NCBI GenBank assembly: GCA_902597195.1
Contig: CACJWV010000002.1
Span: forward strand, 1 to 48,000
Origin: an uncultured Bacteroidota bacterium
GTDB lineage: Bacteria > Bacteroidota > Bacteroidia > Flavobacteriales > BACL11
DNA: 48,000 bases
Reading direction: 5' to 3'
In this document: piece after piece, positions 27,681-36,043 of the stretch
Layout: every line of letters begins with the position of its first letter
How positions within the stretch are numbered: position 1 is the stretch's first letter
Program-made: the position numbers and the translations under genes
Notes under the pieces: generated by a model
The model's input: only the letters and a program-made list of their open reading frames with translations
Databases searched by the model: none
What the model was told of the DNA's origin: nothing

Positions 27681-28906
27681 GACTTCATTTTTATAATTAA
27701 ATTTTCATCTAATTTTTGTAAAAATTCTTCTGTGTTAACATAATGCGATTGGTTCAAATCCTTTCCATGTATACAAAGAGCTAAATCTTTTGTCATAACC
27801 CCAGATTCAACTGTTTCAATGCAAACATCTTCTAATTTTTTACAAAAAACAATAAGATCATTATTATTGTCTAATTTACCTCTAAACTCTAAACCTCTTG
27901 TCCACGCAAAAATAGAAGCTATTGGATTAGTGGAAGTTTTTTTTCCAGCCATATGTTGCCTGTAGTGTCTTGTAACAGTACCATGAGCAGCTTCTGATTC
28001 CATTATTTTACCATCAGGAGTAAGAAGTGTTGATGTCATCAAGCCTAAAGATCCAAAACCTTGAGCTACAGTATCAGATTGAACATCTCCATCATAGTTT
28101 TTACATGCCCATACAAAATTTCCATTCCATTTCAATGCTGCTGCAACCATATCATCAATCAATCTATGTTCGTATGTGATATTAAGTTCTTGAAACTTAG
28201 ATTTAAATTCACTTTCAAAGACTTCATGAAAAATATCTTTAAATCTACCATCATATGCTTTTAAAATTGTGTTTTTTGTGGATAAATATAATGGCCATTT
28301 TTTGTCGATTGCTCTGTTAAAGCATGATCTAGCAAAACCATAAATTGATTCATCCGTATTATACATACACATTGCCACACCGCCACTTTCATCAAAATTG
28401 AAAACATCCCAACTTTTTGTTTCTCCATCAGCACTTGTGAATGTCATGGTTAATTTTCCTTTTCCACTTATAACTTTATCAGTTGCTTTGTATTGGTCCC
28501 CATAAGCATGTCTTCCAATACAAATTGGATATTTCCAATTTGGCACCAACCTTGGAACATTAGAGCAAATAATTGGTTCTCTAAAAACGGTACCACCAAC
28601 GATGTTTCTTATAGTTCCATTAGGAGATCTCCACATTTCTTTAAGTTGAAATTCCTCAACTCTTTGTTCATCAGGAGTTATTGTTGCACATTTAATACCA
28701 ACTTGATACTTTTTTATCGCCTCAGCAGCATCAACTGTAATTTGGTCACTTGTTTTATCTCTACTTTGAATACCAAGATCAAAATACTTAATATCGACTT
28801 CGATATAGGGCAATATTAACTTGTCTTTGATAAATTTCCATATAATTCTTGTCATTTCATCTCCATCAAGCTCAACGATTGGATTCTCTACTTTTATTTT
28901 TTTCAT
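27677..28906 (-). CDS. icd: NADP-dependent isocitrate dehydrogenase (eukaryote-like dimeric type)
   Basis: Icd converts isocitrate to 2-oxoglutarate and CO2 with NADP. The 409-residue protein begins with [18 protein letters not shown] and has [20 protein letters not shown] and SPNGTIRN (substrate loop), [18 protein letters not shown] and [12 protein letters not shown] (cofactor site). These match the type II, mitochondrial/cytosolic-like dimer rather than the E. coli-type or the ~740-residue monomeric enzyme, which many flavobacteria carry. It follows the M16 peptidase gene by 12 bases. The start ATG is clear. No promoter of its own is seen; it is probably transcribed from dnaX. Confidence 0.94.
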   Translation of the reverse strand: MKKIKVENPIVELDGDEMTRIIWKFIKDKLILPYIEVDIKYFDLGIQSRDKTSDQITVDAAEAIKKYQVGIKCATITPDEQRVEEFQLKEMWRSPNGTIRNIVGGTVFREPIICSNVPRLVPNWKYPICIGRHAYGDQYKATDKVISGKGKLTMTFTSADGETKSWDVFNFDESGGVAMCMYNTDESIYGFARSCFNRAIDKKWPLYLSTKNTILKAYDGRFKDIFHEVFESEFKSKFQELNITYEHRLIDDMVAAALKWNGNFVWACKNYDGDVQSDTVAQGFGSLGLMTSTLLTPDGKIMESEAAHGTVTRHYRQHMAGKKTSTNPIASIFAWTRGLEFRGKLDNNNDLIVFCKKLEDVCIETVESGVMTKDLALCIHGKDLNQSHYVNTEEFLQKLDENLIIKMKS

Positions 28907-28918
28907 GTTACAGTTTGT

Positions 28919-31861
28919 TTAATAGCCAAAAACTTTTTCCAAAGTTAAAAATTCCACTTTACCATACTTGGAAAGTAATTCAAAATTAATTGACTTCTTG
29001 TCAGCAAGAACTAAATAAGTATAATTCTGATTTGATATTTTTTCATTGTGAAAATTTTCCACATCATCCATTGTAAAGTTTTCAATATTTTCAAAAATAT
29101 TTTTTCGTGAATCAGAACTAAGCCCCATCTTTTTGGCTCTTTCAATATAATTCATAATGGCTGACTTAGTTATTCTTTCTGTTCTTATCTTTTGAACAAT
29201 ACCTTCCTTAGCAGCATTTAAATTTCCCTCAGATTTAGGCATTTCCTTTAATAAGTTCATCATTCCCATCATTGCCTCCTCTAATTTATCGGCCTGTGTG
29301 CCGATATATGAAAGCTGAAAATGAGAATCATTTATTCTTCTTGGAGTTGTAAATGTACTATAAACTGAGTAAGCAAGAGCTTGTGATTCTCTAAGTTCTT
29401 GAAACATAACTGAACTCATCCCACCTCCAAAATACTCATTATGAAGTCTTGATATTGGAATCAATGTCGCATTTAACTTCTCATTTTTTGAAATCACAAT
29501 AACCTCTGCTTGCTTCATGTCATAGTCTAAAAAGTAGACTGTTGGAGTTTTTCTTTCAATTTCCGTAAACATTTTTGCATCTACAATATCATTAAGGTTA
29601 GATTTGTTTTTGTGTAATATTAATAATTGCTTCTCTACATCAGAAATATCTCTGGGGCCATAATATTTTACTGTATGTTTGGAAGCACAAACATCTTTAA
29701 CTTTGTTAACTAAATCATTTGATTTAATATTGTTAATAAATTCATTTGTTAATTTGTTAGTAAAAGGGGAATTTTCCCCGTACTTAGCAAAATTTACCAT
29801 TGCATTAAACAGAATTGTTTGTTTGTTGAGCTTTGCGTCACTTCTTTTTTTCAAAATATCTTCTTTGAGCTTTTGTAATGCTTCTTCATCTGATTTAAAA
29901 TTACTAAGAAAACTTTCCAAAAATTTAACAGTCTCTTCAAAATTTTCGTCAAGCCCTGAGATATTGATTTTAACTTGATCGTCACTACAGTTGAATGTCA
30001 TCTCAGAACCTAACTTATATAAAATCTCTTGCTTTTGCTTAGAAGTTATTGAATCAGTTCCCAAGAACTGAAGATATTCAAATGCAATTTTATTTACTGG
30101 ATTAACATTTGTTCCAGCCTCAAATACATATGTCAGTTCAAATCTTTGATTCTCAAAATTTTTCATGTAATGAAGTGGGACCTCGTCTATTTTACCATAA
30201 TTAATATCGTTTTCAAAATCAATAAAGACTGGCTCAATCTCATTTACTTCTTCAGATAATAAACTGTTTAGAAAATCTGTTTTGCTTTCTCTATTTACAC
30301 TAACTGGAGTAATGTTAGGCTTAGTAACTTTTTCAACTATATCCTCACCTTGCTCTTTATAAACTACAGCATAGTTGTCATTGTAGTATTGATTTGCAAA
30401 ATCAATAATGTCCTGCTTATTTAATTTTGACATTTCATCAATCATTTGGATATATTCACTCCATTCTATACCAAGAGTAAATGCTTCAACATACTCATTG
30501 GCTCTACCTTGATTATTTTCATACTTTTTAATTTGCTCTAGCTTCAAATCTGAAATAATAGCTTTCATTAGCCAGTCAGGAAAATTTCCATTTTTTAACT
30601 CCTCAATTTGACTAACTAATAAGTCTCTAACTTCATTCAAATTTTGATTTTGCTTGGGACTACCATAGAAAACATGAGTTGAATAATCTTCTAAAATAAA
30701 CGGAAATGATCCTCCCCCAATAATTTTTTGACTTTGATTTAAGTTTAAGTCTATTAAACCAGCGGTTCTGTTGGACATGATCATATCTGCCATTCTGAGT
30801 TTATGAATATCTTTTGATGATGCACCTGGAAATCTAAACGCAATGTATAATCTTTCAGCTTGTGGACCTACAACAGTTCTTTCAATAATTTTTTCGATTG
30901 GTCTCTCTTTAATGACCTCAAAATTTGGAACTTCTTTTGATTCAAATCCTCCAAAATATTTATCAATTAATTCAATCATACTCTCAGATTGGAAATCTCC
31001 AGAAATACAAATAGCCATGTTATTTGGCACATAGTATTTGTCATAGTATTTCTGGATCTCTTTTAAGGATGGGTTTTTTAAATGCTTAATTGTTCCGATT
31101 GTTGTCTGCTGTCCATATTGATGGTTTGGAAAAACAGCATCAAGCATTTCGTAAAATAGTTTTCTTCCATCATCATCTAAACCTCTATTTTTCTCTTCAT
31201 ATACAGTTTCCAGTTCCGTGTGAAATAATCTAAAAATTGGGTTTCTAAATCTTTCTGACTCTAGTTTAAGCCACTTTTCAATTTGATTTGAAGGTATGTC
31301 ATTGATATAAACTGTTTTCTCATTTGAGGTGTATGCATTTGTTCCTTTGGCTCCAATTCCACTTACCATTTTATCATACTCATTGGCTATTGCAAATTTT
31401 GCTGCTTCATTTGATAATGAATCGATTTTGTTCCAAATTTTTTCTCTTTCGCTAACATTTGACATCGGAACTTTTCTGTAATCCTCATATAAATCTTCAA
31501 TTTTATCAAGTAAAGGTTTTTCTTCATTAAAATTGATTGTTCCATACTTGTTAGTTCCTTTAAACAGCATGTGTTCTAAATAATGTGCTAAGCCTGTTGC
31601 ATCTGAAGGGTCATGTTTACTACCGGCTCTTACAGCGATTGATGTTTGTAGCCTTGGCGCATTTTTATACTCAGTTAAAAAAACTTTAAGACCATTTTCA
31701 AGAGTGTAAATTTTTGTTTTTAATGGATCTTGTTCCAAGTTAAATGATTGTAGTTTATATTTTGAGTTCATTTTAAAAAAATTATTATTTGTGGATTTAA
31801 TTAGAAATATTGAAAGCAATGCAATAACTAAAATTGTTGTTAAAATGTTCTTATTTTTCAT
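28919..31861 (-). CDS. M16 family zinc metallopeptidase
   Basis: This is a 980-residue pitrilysin/insulinase-family peptidase with two homologous halves. The inverted zinc motif HYLEH (93-97), followed by the Glu ligand region ETVYEEKNR (218-226), forms the active site in the first half. The second half, with EYFGGGMSSVMFQELRESQALAYSVYS, carries the substrate-binding R/Y motif of the inactive domain. An N-terminal hydrophobic segment (6-22) is a signal peptide or membrane anchor, so it acts in the periplasm or at the membrane. Length is typical of Bacteroidota M16 proteins. It lies 12 bases from dnaX upstream and 12 bases from icd downstream. The substrate is unknown. Confidence 0.92.
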   Translation of the reverse strand: MKNKNILTTILVIALLSIFLIKSTNNNFFKMNSKYKLQSFNLEQDPLKTKIYTLENGLKVFLTEYKNAPRLQTSIAVRAGSKHDPSDATGLAHYLEHMLFKGTNKYGTINFNEEKPLLDKIEDLYEDYRKVPMSNVSEREKIWNKIDSLSNEAAKFAIANEYDKMVSGIGAKGTNAYTSNEKTVYINDIPSNQIEKWLKLESERFRNPIFRLFHTELETVYEEKNRGLDDDGRKLFYEMLDAVFPNHQYGQQTTIGTIKHLKNPSLKEIQKYYDKYYVPNNMAICISGDFQSESMIELIDKYFGGFESKEVPNFEVIKERPIEKIIERTVVGPQAERLYIAFRFPGASSKDIHKLRMADMIMSNRTAGLIDLNLNQSQKIIGGGSFPFILEDYSTHVFYGSPKQNQNLNEVRDLLVSQIEELKNGNFPDWLMKAIISDLKLEQIKKYENNQGRANEYVEAFTLGIEWSEYIQMIDEMSKLNKQDIIDFANQYYNDNYAVVYKEQGEDIVEKVTKPNITPVSVNRESKTDFLNSLLSEEVNEIEPVFIDFENDINYGKIDEVPLHYMKNFENQRFELTYVFEAGTNVNPVNKIAFEYLQFLGTDSITSKQKQEILYKLGSEMTFNCSDDQVKINISGLDENFEETVKFLESFLSNFKSDEEALQKLKEDILKKRSDAKLNKQTILFNAMVNFAKYGENSPFTNKLTNEFINNIKSNDLVNKVKDVCASKHTVKYYGPRDISDVEKQLLILHKNKSNLNDIVDAKMFTEIERKTPTVYFLDYDMKQAEVIVISKNEKLNATLIPISRLHNEYFGGGMSSVMFQELRESQALAYSVYSTFTTPRRINDSHFQLSYIGTQADKLEEAMMGMMNLLKEMPKSEGNLNAAKEGIVQKIRTERITKSAIMNYIERAKKMGLSSDSRKNIFENIENFTMDDVENFHNEKISNQNYTYLVLADKKSINFELLSKYGKVEFLTLEKVFGY

Positions 31862-31873
31862 AATTGAAAATTT

Positions 31874-33508
31874 TTAATAGTCATAATCTAAATCAAATTT
31901 TGACCTCAAATCTTCTAAGTTTGGATTTTGATTGACCATTTCTTTAAATTTTTCAGAATTAGTGTATGGTTTTTTATTTTTTTCATCTAATTCAGAAACT
32001 TCAAAATTGATTTGAATGTTATCATTACTTAGTTTCTCACTCAAATAGGTTTTAATAAAGTTTAATCTACTAATAGCTATCTCTTTCTGGGATGTATTTG
32101 AAACATAGACATCTATGTTATTGTTGTCCTTTAATTTAGGAGTAAAGTTTGAAAGTGCAATCATTAAATTAGTGTCTTTATCTTCCTTTAGCTTTTTAAT
32201 AAATTCTGACCATTTTGATTGCAGAATTTCCTGAGATAAAATTTCTTCACTTGAACTTGAACTATTTTGTTGAATATTACTGTCATCTTTTTCTGACAAA
32301 GTGTTAATAGATAAAGTTCTGGATTTTGGCTGAACTACACTGTCTGATTTATCGGCAGTATCAATAACGGTATCTAAAGTTATTTCATCTTCAGTAATTT
32401 TCTCATGTACTGATTCTTGTTTTTCTATGTTTTTGTCAGCTTTTGTTGATTTATTATCTGATTCTGAAGAAATTAACTGATTGATTTTATAAAGTGATAG
32501 CTCTATCAATATTTTTTTATTAGACGAAATATTATAGTTTATATCTGCTTTATTACATTCGTCCAAGCATTCTACTAATGTTTTATAAGTCATGTTTTTA
32601 GACTGACTAGAATACTTATTTATTATGTCTGATGAATACTCAATAAAATTTTCATTGTTTGAATCTTTACTCATCAACAAATCTCTAAAGTGCTGTGCTA
32701 GAGATAAAATAAATTGCCTAAGTTCATATCCGCTGTCTAATATTTGATCAAATTTTTTTATTAAGTTGTCAATCTGATGATTTTTCATAAAATCAACCAT
32801 TTCAAAGAATGAGTTGACATCAATTACATTCAGATGACTGTTGACTTCGGAAAGAGAAAGATTCTTATCAGTTACAGTTACAAGTTGATCAAACATAAAC
32901 ATCGCATCCCTCATAGATCCATCAGATTTCTTTGCAATTGTTCTTAACGCTTCGTTTTCGTAAGTAATTTCTTCGATTTTTGATATTTCAACTAACTTTT
33001 CAATAATAGATTCAATATTTATTCTTTTAAAATCAAATGTTTGACATCTAGACAAAATTGTAGGAATGATTTTATGTTTTTCTGTGGTTGCTAAAATAAA
33101 TTTAGCATGCGAAGGAGGTTCTTCAAGCGTCTTCAGAAAAGCATTGAAAGCAGATTGAGAAAGCATGTGAACTTCATCAATTATATAGACTTTAAACATC
33201 CCATTTTGTGGGGGGATTCTGACTTGATCTGTTAGTGACCTTATATCTTCTACAGAATTATTAGAGGCTGCATCAAGTTCAAAAATGTTGTAAGTATAAT
33301 CTTGATTTTTTGAACTTTTATCGCGATTATTGATTTCTTTAGCAAAAATTCTTGCACACGTAGTTTTGCCGACGCCTCTTGGGCCACAAAATAAATAAGC
33401 TTGAGATAACATTTGGTTGGAAATAGATTTTTCAAGAGCTTTTGTTATTGATTCTTGTCCAAAAACTTCTGAAAACTTATTTGGTCTGTATTTTCTTGCA
33501 CTAACCAT
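31874..33508 (-). CDS. dnaX: DNA polymerase III subunit gamma/tau
   Basis: DnaX is the motor of the clamp loader that places beta clamps on DNA. The 544-residue protein has Walker A GPRGVGKT (42-49), Walker B VYIIDEVHMLS and the sensor motif TLEEPPSHAKFILATTE. The zinc-binding cysteine cluster found after Walker A in E. coli is replaced by a Cys-free loop (NNRDKSSKNQDYTYNIFE), which appears to be normal in Bacteroidota DnaX. The tail (about 350-430) is charged and low-complexity, followed by a C-terminal domain for polymerase contact. I see no programmed frameshift slippery site. The -7 element is 18 bases upstream of the ATG. Confidence 0.95.
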   Translation of the reverse strand: MVSARKYRPNKFSEVFGQESITKALEKSISNQMLSQAYLFCGPRGVGKTTCARIFAKEINNRDKSSKNQDYTYNIFELDAASNNSVEDIRSLTDQVRIPPQNGMFKVYIIDEVHMLSQSAFNAFLKTLEEPPSHAKFILATTEKHKIIPTILSRCQTFDFKRINIESIIEKLVEISKIEEITYENEALRTIAKKSDGSMRDAMFMFDQLVTVTDKNLSLSEVNSHLNVIDVNSFFEMVDFMKNHQIDNLIKKFDQILDSGYELRQFILSLAQHFRDLLMSKDSNNENFIEYSSDIINKYSSQSKNMTYKTLVECLDECNKADINYNISSNKKILIELSLYKINQLISSESDNKSTKADKNIEKQESVHEKITEDEITLDTVIDTADKSDSVVQPKSRTLSINTLSEKDDSNIQQNSSSSSEEILSQEILQSKWSEFIKKLKEDKDTNLMIALSNFTPKLKDNNNIDVYVSNTSQKEIAISRLNFIKTYLSEKLSNDNIQINFEVSELDEKNKKPYTNSEKFKEMVNQNPNLEDLRSKFDLDYDY

Positions 33509-33526
33509 TTGCTTATTGATTTAAAA

Positions 33527-33534
33527 CAAAACTA
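33527..33534 (-). promoter_or_regulatory. Promoter -7 element of dnaX
   Basis: The minus strand reads TAGTTTTG, an exact TAnnTTTG match, 18 bases before the dnaX ATG at 33508. A possible -33 TTTG lies at 33558-33561 with 23 bases spacing, at the long end of the usual range. It probably drives dnaX, the M16 peptidase and icd. Confidence 0.65.
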
Positions 33535-33589
33535 ACATTAATAATTATAAAAGTTACCAAAAAAACATCATGATTTTTGGAAAAAATAA

Positions 33590-33621
33590 TTTGCTCAATA
33601 TGATATCTTTCATTACTTTTG
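33590..33621 (+). promoter_or_regulatory. Promoter (-33/-7) of rpsF-rpsR-rplI
   Basis: A TTTG at 33590-33593 is followed 20 bases later by TACTTTTG (33614-33621), matching both parts of the Bacteroidota consensus TTTG-N19-21-TAnnTTTG. The ATG of rpsF is 19 bases downstream, predicting a leader of about 12 bases. It is the most complete promoter in the window. Confidence 0.85.
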
Positions 33622-33640
33622 CAAACCTTATAAAATAATT

Positions 33641-33976
33641 ATGAACAAATACGAAACTGTTTTCATTTTAAATCCCGTTTTATCTGAGTCTCAGGTGAAG
33701 GAAACAGTAGAAAAGTTTTCTAGATTCATTAAAGGACTAAAATCCAAAATTACTCATGAAGAAAACTGGGGTTTAAAAAAATTAAAATACCCTATTCAAA
33801 ATAAGAGAACTGGGTTTTATCACATGTTTGAACACGAATCTGACCCTCAAACAACTAAAGAATTAGAAGTCGAATTTAAGAGAGATGAGAGAGTGTTGAG
33901 ATGGTTATCTGTCAAACTTGACAAACATGCTATTGAGTATGCTGAAAAGAGAAAGAAAAAACAAACAAAAAGTTAA
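33641..33976 (+). CDS. rpsF: 30S ribosomal protein S6
   Basis: S6 is a primary or secondary binder of the 30S platform, paired with S18. The 111 residues begin [16 protein letters not shown] and contain the conserved [21 protein letters not shown] (42-62) and [17 protein letters not shown] segments. The Lys-rich tail is short. It is the first gene of the rpsF-rpsR-rplI operon, with rpsR starting 2 bases after its stop, and has a clear promoter 19 bases upstream of its start. Confidence 0.97.
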   Translation: MNKYETVFILNPVLSESQVKETVEKFSRFIKGLKSKITHEENWGLKKLKYPIQNKRTGFYHMFEHESDPQTTKELEVEFKRDERVLRWLSVKLDKHAIEYAEKRKKKQTKS

Positions 33977-33978
33977 TT

Positions 33979-34248
33979 ATGGCTAGAGAATCAGAAATTA
34001 GATATTTATCGCCTGTCGATATAGAAAAAAGGTCACAATCAAAATATTGCAGATTCAAAAAAATGGGAATCAAGTATGTTGACTACAAAGATCCTGATTT
34101 TTTAATGAGATTTTTAAATGAGCAAGGTAAAATTTTACCAAGAAGAATAACTGGAAATTCACTTAAGTTTCAGAGAAGAGTTGCCGTTGCAATCAAACGA
34201 GCAAGACAACTTGCACTTCTGCCATATGTTGCTGATAATTTGAAATAA
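33979..34248 (+). CDS. rpsR: 30S ribosomal protein S18
   Basis: S18 heterodimerises with S6 at the 30S platform. The 89-residue protein has the family core [22 protein letters not shown] (near 24-45) and the end motif [32 protein letters not shown]. The extended N-terminus ([20 protein letters not shown]) is as seen in Bacteroidota. It sits two bases after rpsF, and rplI starts 6 bases after its stop. This gene order is near universal. Confidence 0.97.
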   Translation: MARESEIRYLSPVDIEKRSQSKYCRFKKMGIKYVDYKDPDFLMRFLNEQGKILPRRITGNSLKFQRRVAVAIKRARQLALLPYVADNLK

Positions 34249-34254
34249 TTTACA

Positions 34255-34704
34255 ATGAAAGTAATACTTAAAGAAAATATTGAAAAACTTGGCTTCAAAG
34301 ACGAAATAGTAGATGTAAAAAATGGATTTGCTCGTAATTTTTTGATACCTAAAAACAAAGCAGTTATTGCAACCGAAAATGCAATCAAAGTACTAAATGA
34401 GAAATTAAGACAGCAAGAATCTAAGCTAAATGAAGAAATTGAAAATGCCAACAAAACTGTAGAAGAATTAAGTAAACTTACTATAGTCATAAAGTCTAAA
34501 CTTCAGGAAGACGGTAAAAAGTTGTTTGGTTCCATATCCTCAAAACAGTTAGTTGATGAAATTGGCAAGCAAGGTATTGAAATAGACAGAAAATTCGTAA
34601 AACTCAGTTCTATAAAAGAAATTGGCTCTTACACCGCTGAAATAAGACTTCACAGAAAAGTCAATTGTTCAATAGAATTCACAGTCGTTTCTGACAAGAA
34701 TTAG
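34255..34704 (+). CDS. rplI: 50S ribosomal protein L9
   Basis: L9 binds 23S rRNA near the L1 stalk and helps keep frame. The 149 residues show the N-terminal signature MKVILKENIEKLGFKDEIVDVK and NGFARNFLIPKNKAV, a long connecting helix (about 42-75) and the C-terminal LFGSISSKQLVDEI domain. Length is standard. It ends the rpsF operon. Its TAG stop overlaps the stop of the convergent permease gene (TTAG, 34701-34704), leaving no space for a separate terminator. Confidence 0.97.
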   Translation: MKVILKENIEKLGFKDEIVDVKNGFARNFLIPKNKAVIATENAIKVLNEKLRQQESKLNEEIENANKTVEELSKLTIVIKSKLQEDGKKLFGSISSKQLVDEIGKQGIEIDRKFVKLSSIKEIGSYTAEIRLHRKVNCSIEFTVVSDKN

Positions 34705-35921
34705 TTGTATCTCAGCGCTTCAACAGGGCTAAGCTTAGATGCCCTTATAGCAGGGTAAATACCAGATATTACTCCAACAACAAAACAAAGAAGAACGGAC
34801 ACTAACGTCCATAGGGTTGGGAAAACGAATGCTCCTTCAATTAGCACAGAGACAACGTTACCAATTGCAATTCCCATCAGAATACCAATCGCTCCGCCAA
34901 TTTGACAAATTAAAATTGATTCAGTCAGAAATTGATTTCTAATAATTCTTGAGTTCGCACCAATTGATTTTCTTAAACCAATTTCTCTGGTCCTTTCTGA
35001 GACAGACACTAACATTATATTCATTAAGCCAATTGACGCTCCAAAAAGAGTCATCAAACCAATTAATGTTGTAGAAAAAGTTATAAACTGTATGTTTTGT
35101 ATTAATCTGCTAGCTAAATTATCGCTTTTAACAATTTTGAAATTGTTATTATCTGAGGGTTTTAATTTTCTGATTTTACGAAAGTCAGCTGTTACTTGAC
35201 CAATGATATAATCTAGAGAGTCTGCGTTTTTAGAAATTACATTAATCTCATAATTCATTCTGTTTGCAATAAACTTTCTTCCGATATCAATTGGCATCAG
35301 AATTATATTATCTGAATTAAAACCAAAGCTGGTTCCTTTTTCTTTTAAGGAACCTATCACCTTAAATTTAGTACCAGCTATTGATACTTTTTGATCAATT
35401 TCATAACTTTCATCAAACAGTCTTTCTTTAACAGAGCTTCCTATTAAAACAACATTAGATCCTGTTTGTATTTCATTTTCAGAAAAGTTTCTACCTCTTT
35501 CAATAAAATATCCTGATGTAGATATATAATTTTTATCTGTACCAACTAAAGTTACATTTGGATTTGTTTCAAAGTTATTTCTTCGAATTTTAAATGTTCT
35601 TGACAATATTGAGCTTACTGAAGCATGCTTTGGATATTTTTCTGCAATTTTAAGAGCATGGCGATAATTTATTTTTTCAATTTTCTTTTTAGATTTACCA
35701 GAAATACTTGCTAAATTTTTTTGATTTTTATCCTTAATTTTAAAAGTATTTGATCCCATAGTGATAAAATTACTTTCAATTGATGTTTCAATTGATTCAA
35801 TGGCAGTAATGATTCCCATTATTGCCATCATTCCAATGGAAATAATTGTGACAGTTAAAAAGCTTCTTAGAAAGTTTTTTTTTAAAGAGTCATATGCAAT
35901 TTTTATATTTTCTGAAAGCAT
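34701..35921 (-). CDS. ABC transporter permease, MacB/FtsX type
   Basis: This 406-residue inner-membrane permease has an N-terminal transmembrane helix (about 16-39), a large periplasmic MacB-PCD domain (about 40-270, with FIERGRNFSENE and VVLIGSSVKERLF) and three C-terminal helices with the FtsX core SERTREIGLRKSIGANSRIIRNQFL. MacB-type permeases transmit mechanical force from an ATPase to periplasmic partners, exporting lipoproteins, peptides or drugs. No ATPase or membrane-fusion gene is adjacent, so the partner is unknown. The ATG at 35921 is the only sensible start. It converges with rplI with a 4-base overlap. No exact -7 element is visible upstream. Confidence 0.9.
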   Translation of the reverse strand: MLSENIKIAYDSLKKNFLRSFLTVTIISIGMMAIMGIITAIESIETSIESNFITMGSNTFKIKDKNQKNLASISGKSKKKIEKINYRHALKIAEKYPKHASVSSILSRTFKIRRNNFETNPNVTLVGTDKNYISTSGYFIERGRNFSENEIQTGSNVVLIGSSVKERLFDESYEIDQKVSIAGTKFKVIGSLKEKGTSFGFNSDNIILMPIDIGRKFIANRMNYEINVISKNADSLDYIIGQVTADFRKIRKLKPSDNNNFKIVKSDNLASRLIQNIQFITFSTTLIGLMTLFGASIGLMNIMLVSVSERTREIGLRKSIGANSRIIRNQFLTESILICQIGGAIGILMGIAIGNVVSVLIEGAFVFPTLWTLVSVLLCFVVGVISGIYPAIRASKLSPVEALRYN

Positions 35922-35975
35922 TCTTTTATAAAATTATAAAAATTAAGAATTATGAATATTTTACCATATTAATAG

Positions 35976-36008
35976 CTTGTTGAATGTTGAGCTAAATTGT
36001 TAAATTTG
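35976..36008 (+). promoter_or_regulatory. Promoter of acnB
   Basis: TAAATTTG at 36001-36008 matches TAnnTTTG exactly; a partial -33 box, CTTG (35976-35979), precedes it by 21 bases. The TTG start of acnB is 35 bases downstream. The intergenic space 35922-36043 holds nothing else I can name. Confidence 0.6.
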
Positions 36009-36043
36009 TATTAAACATAAAGATAATTTTAAAGAAGAAAAAT

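Noticed and set aside
27751-27761. Sequence GGTTCAAATCC resembling a tRNA T-arm
   Set aside because: It lies inside the conserved icd coding region, and no flanking T-stem complement, anticodon arm or acceptor stem is present.
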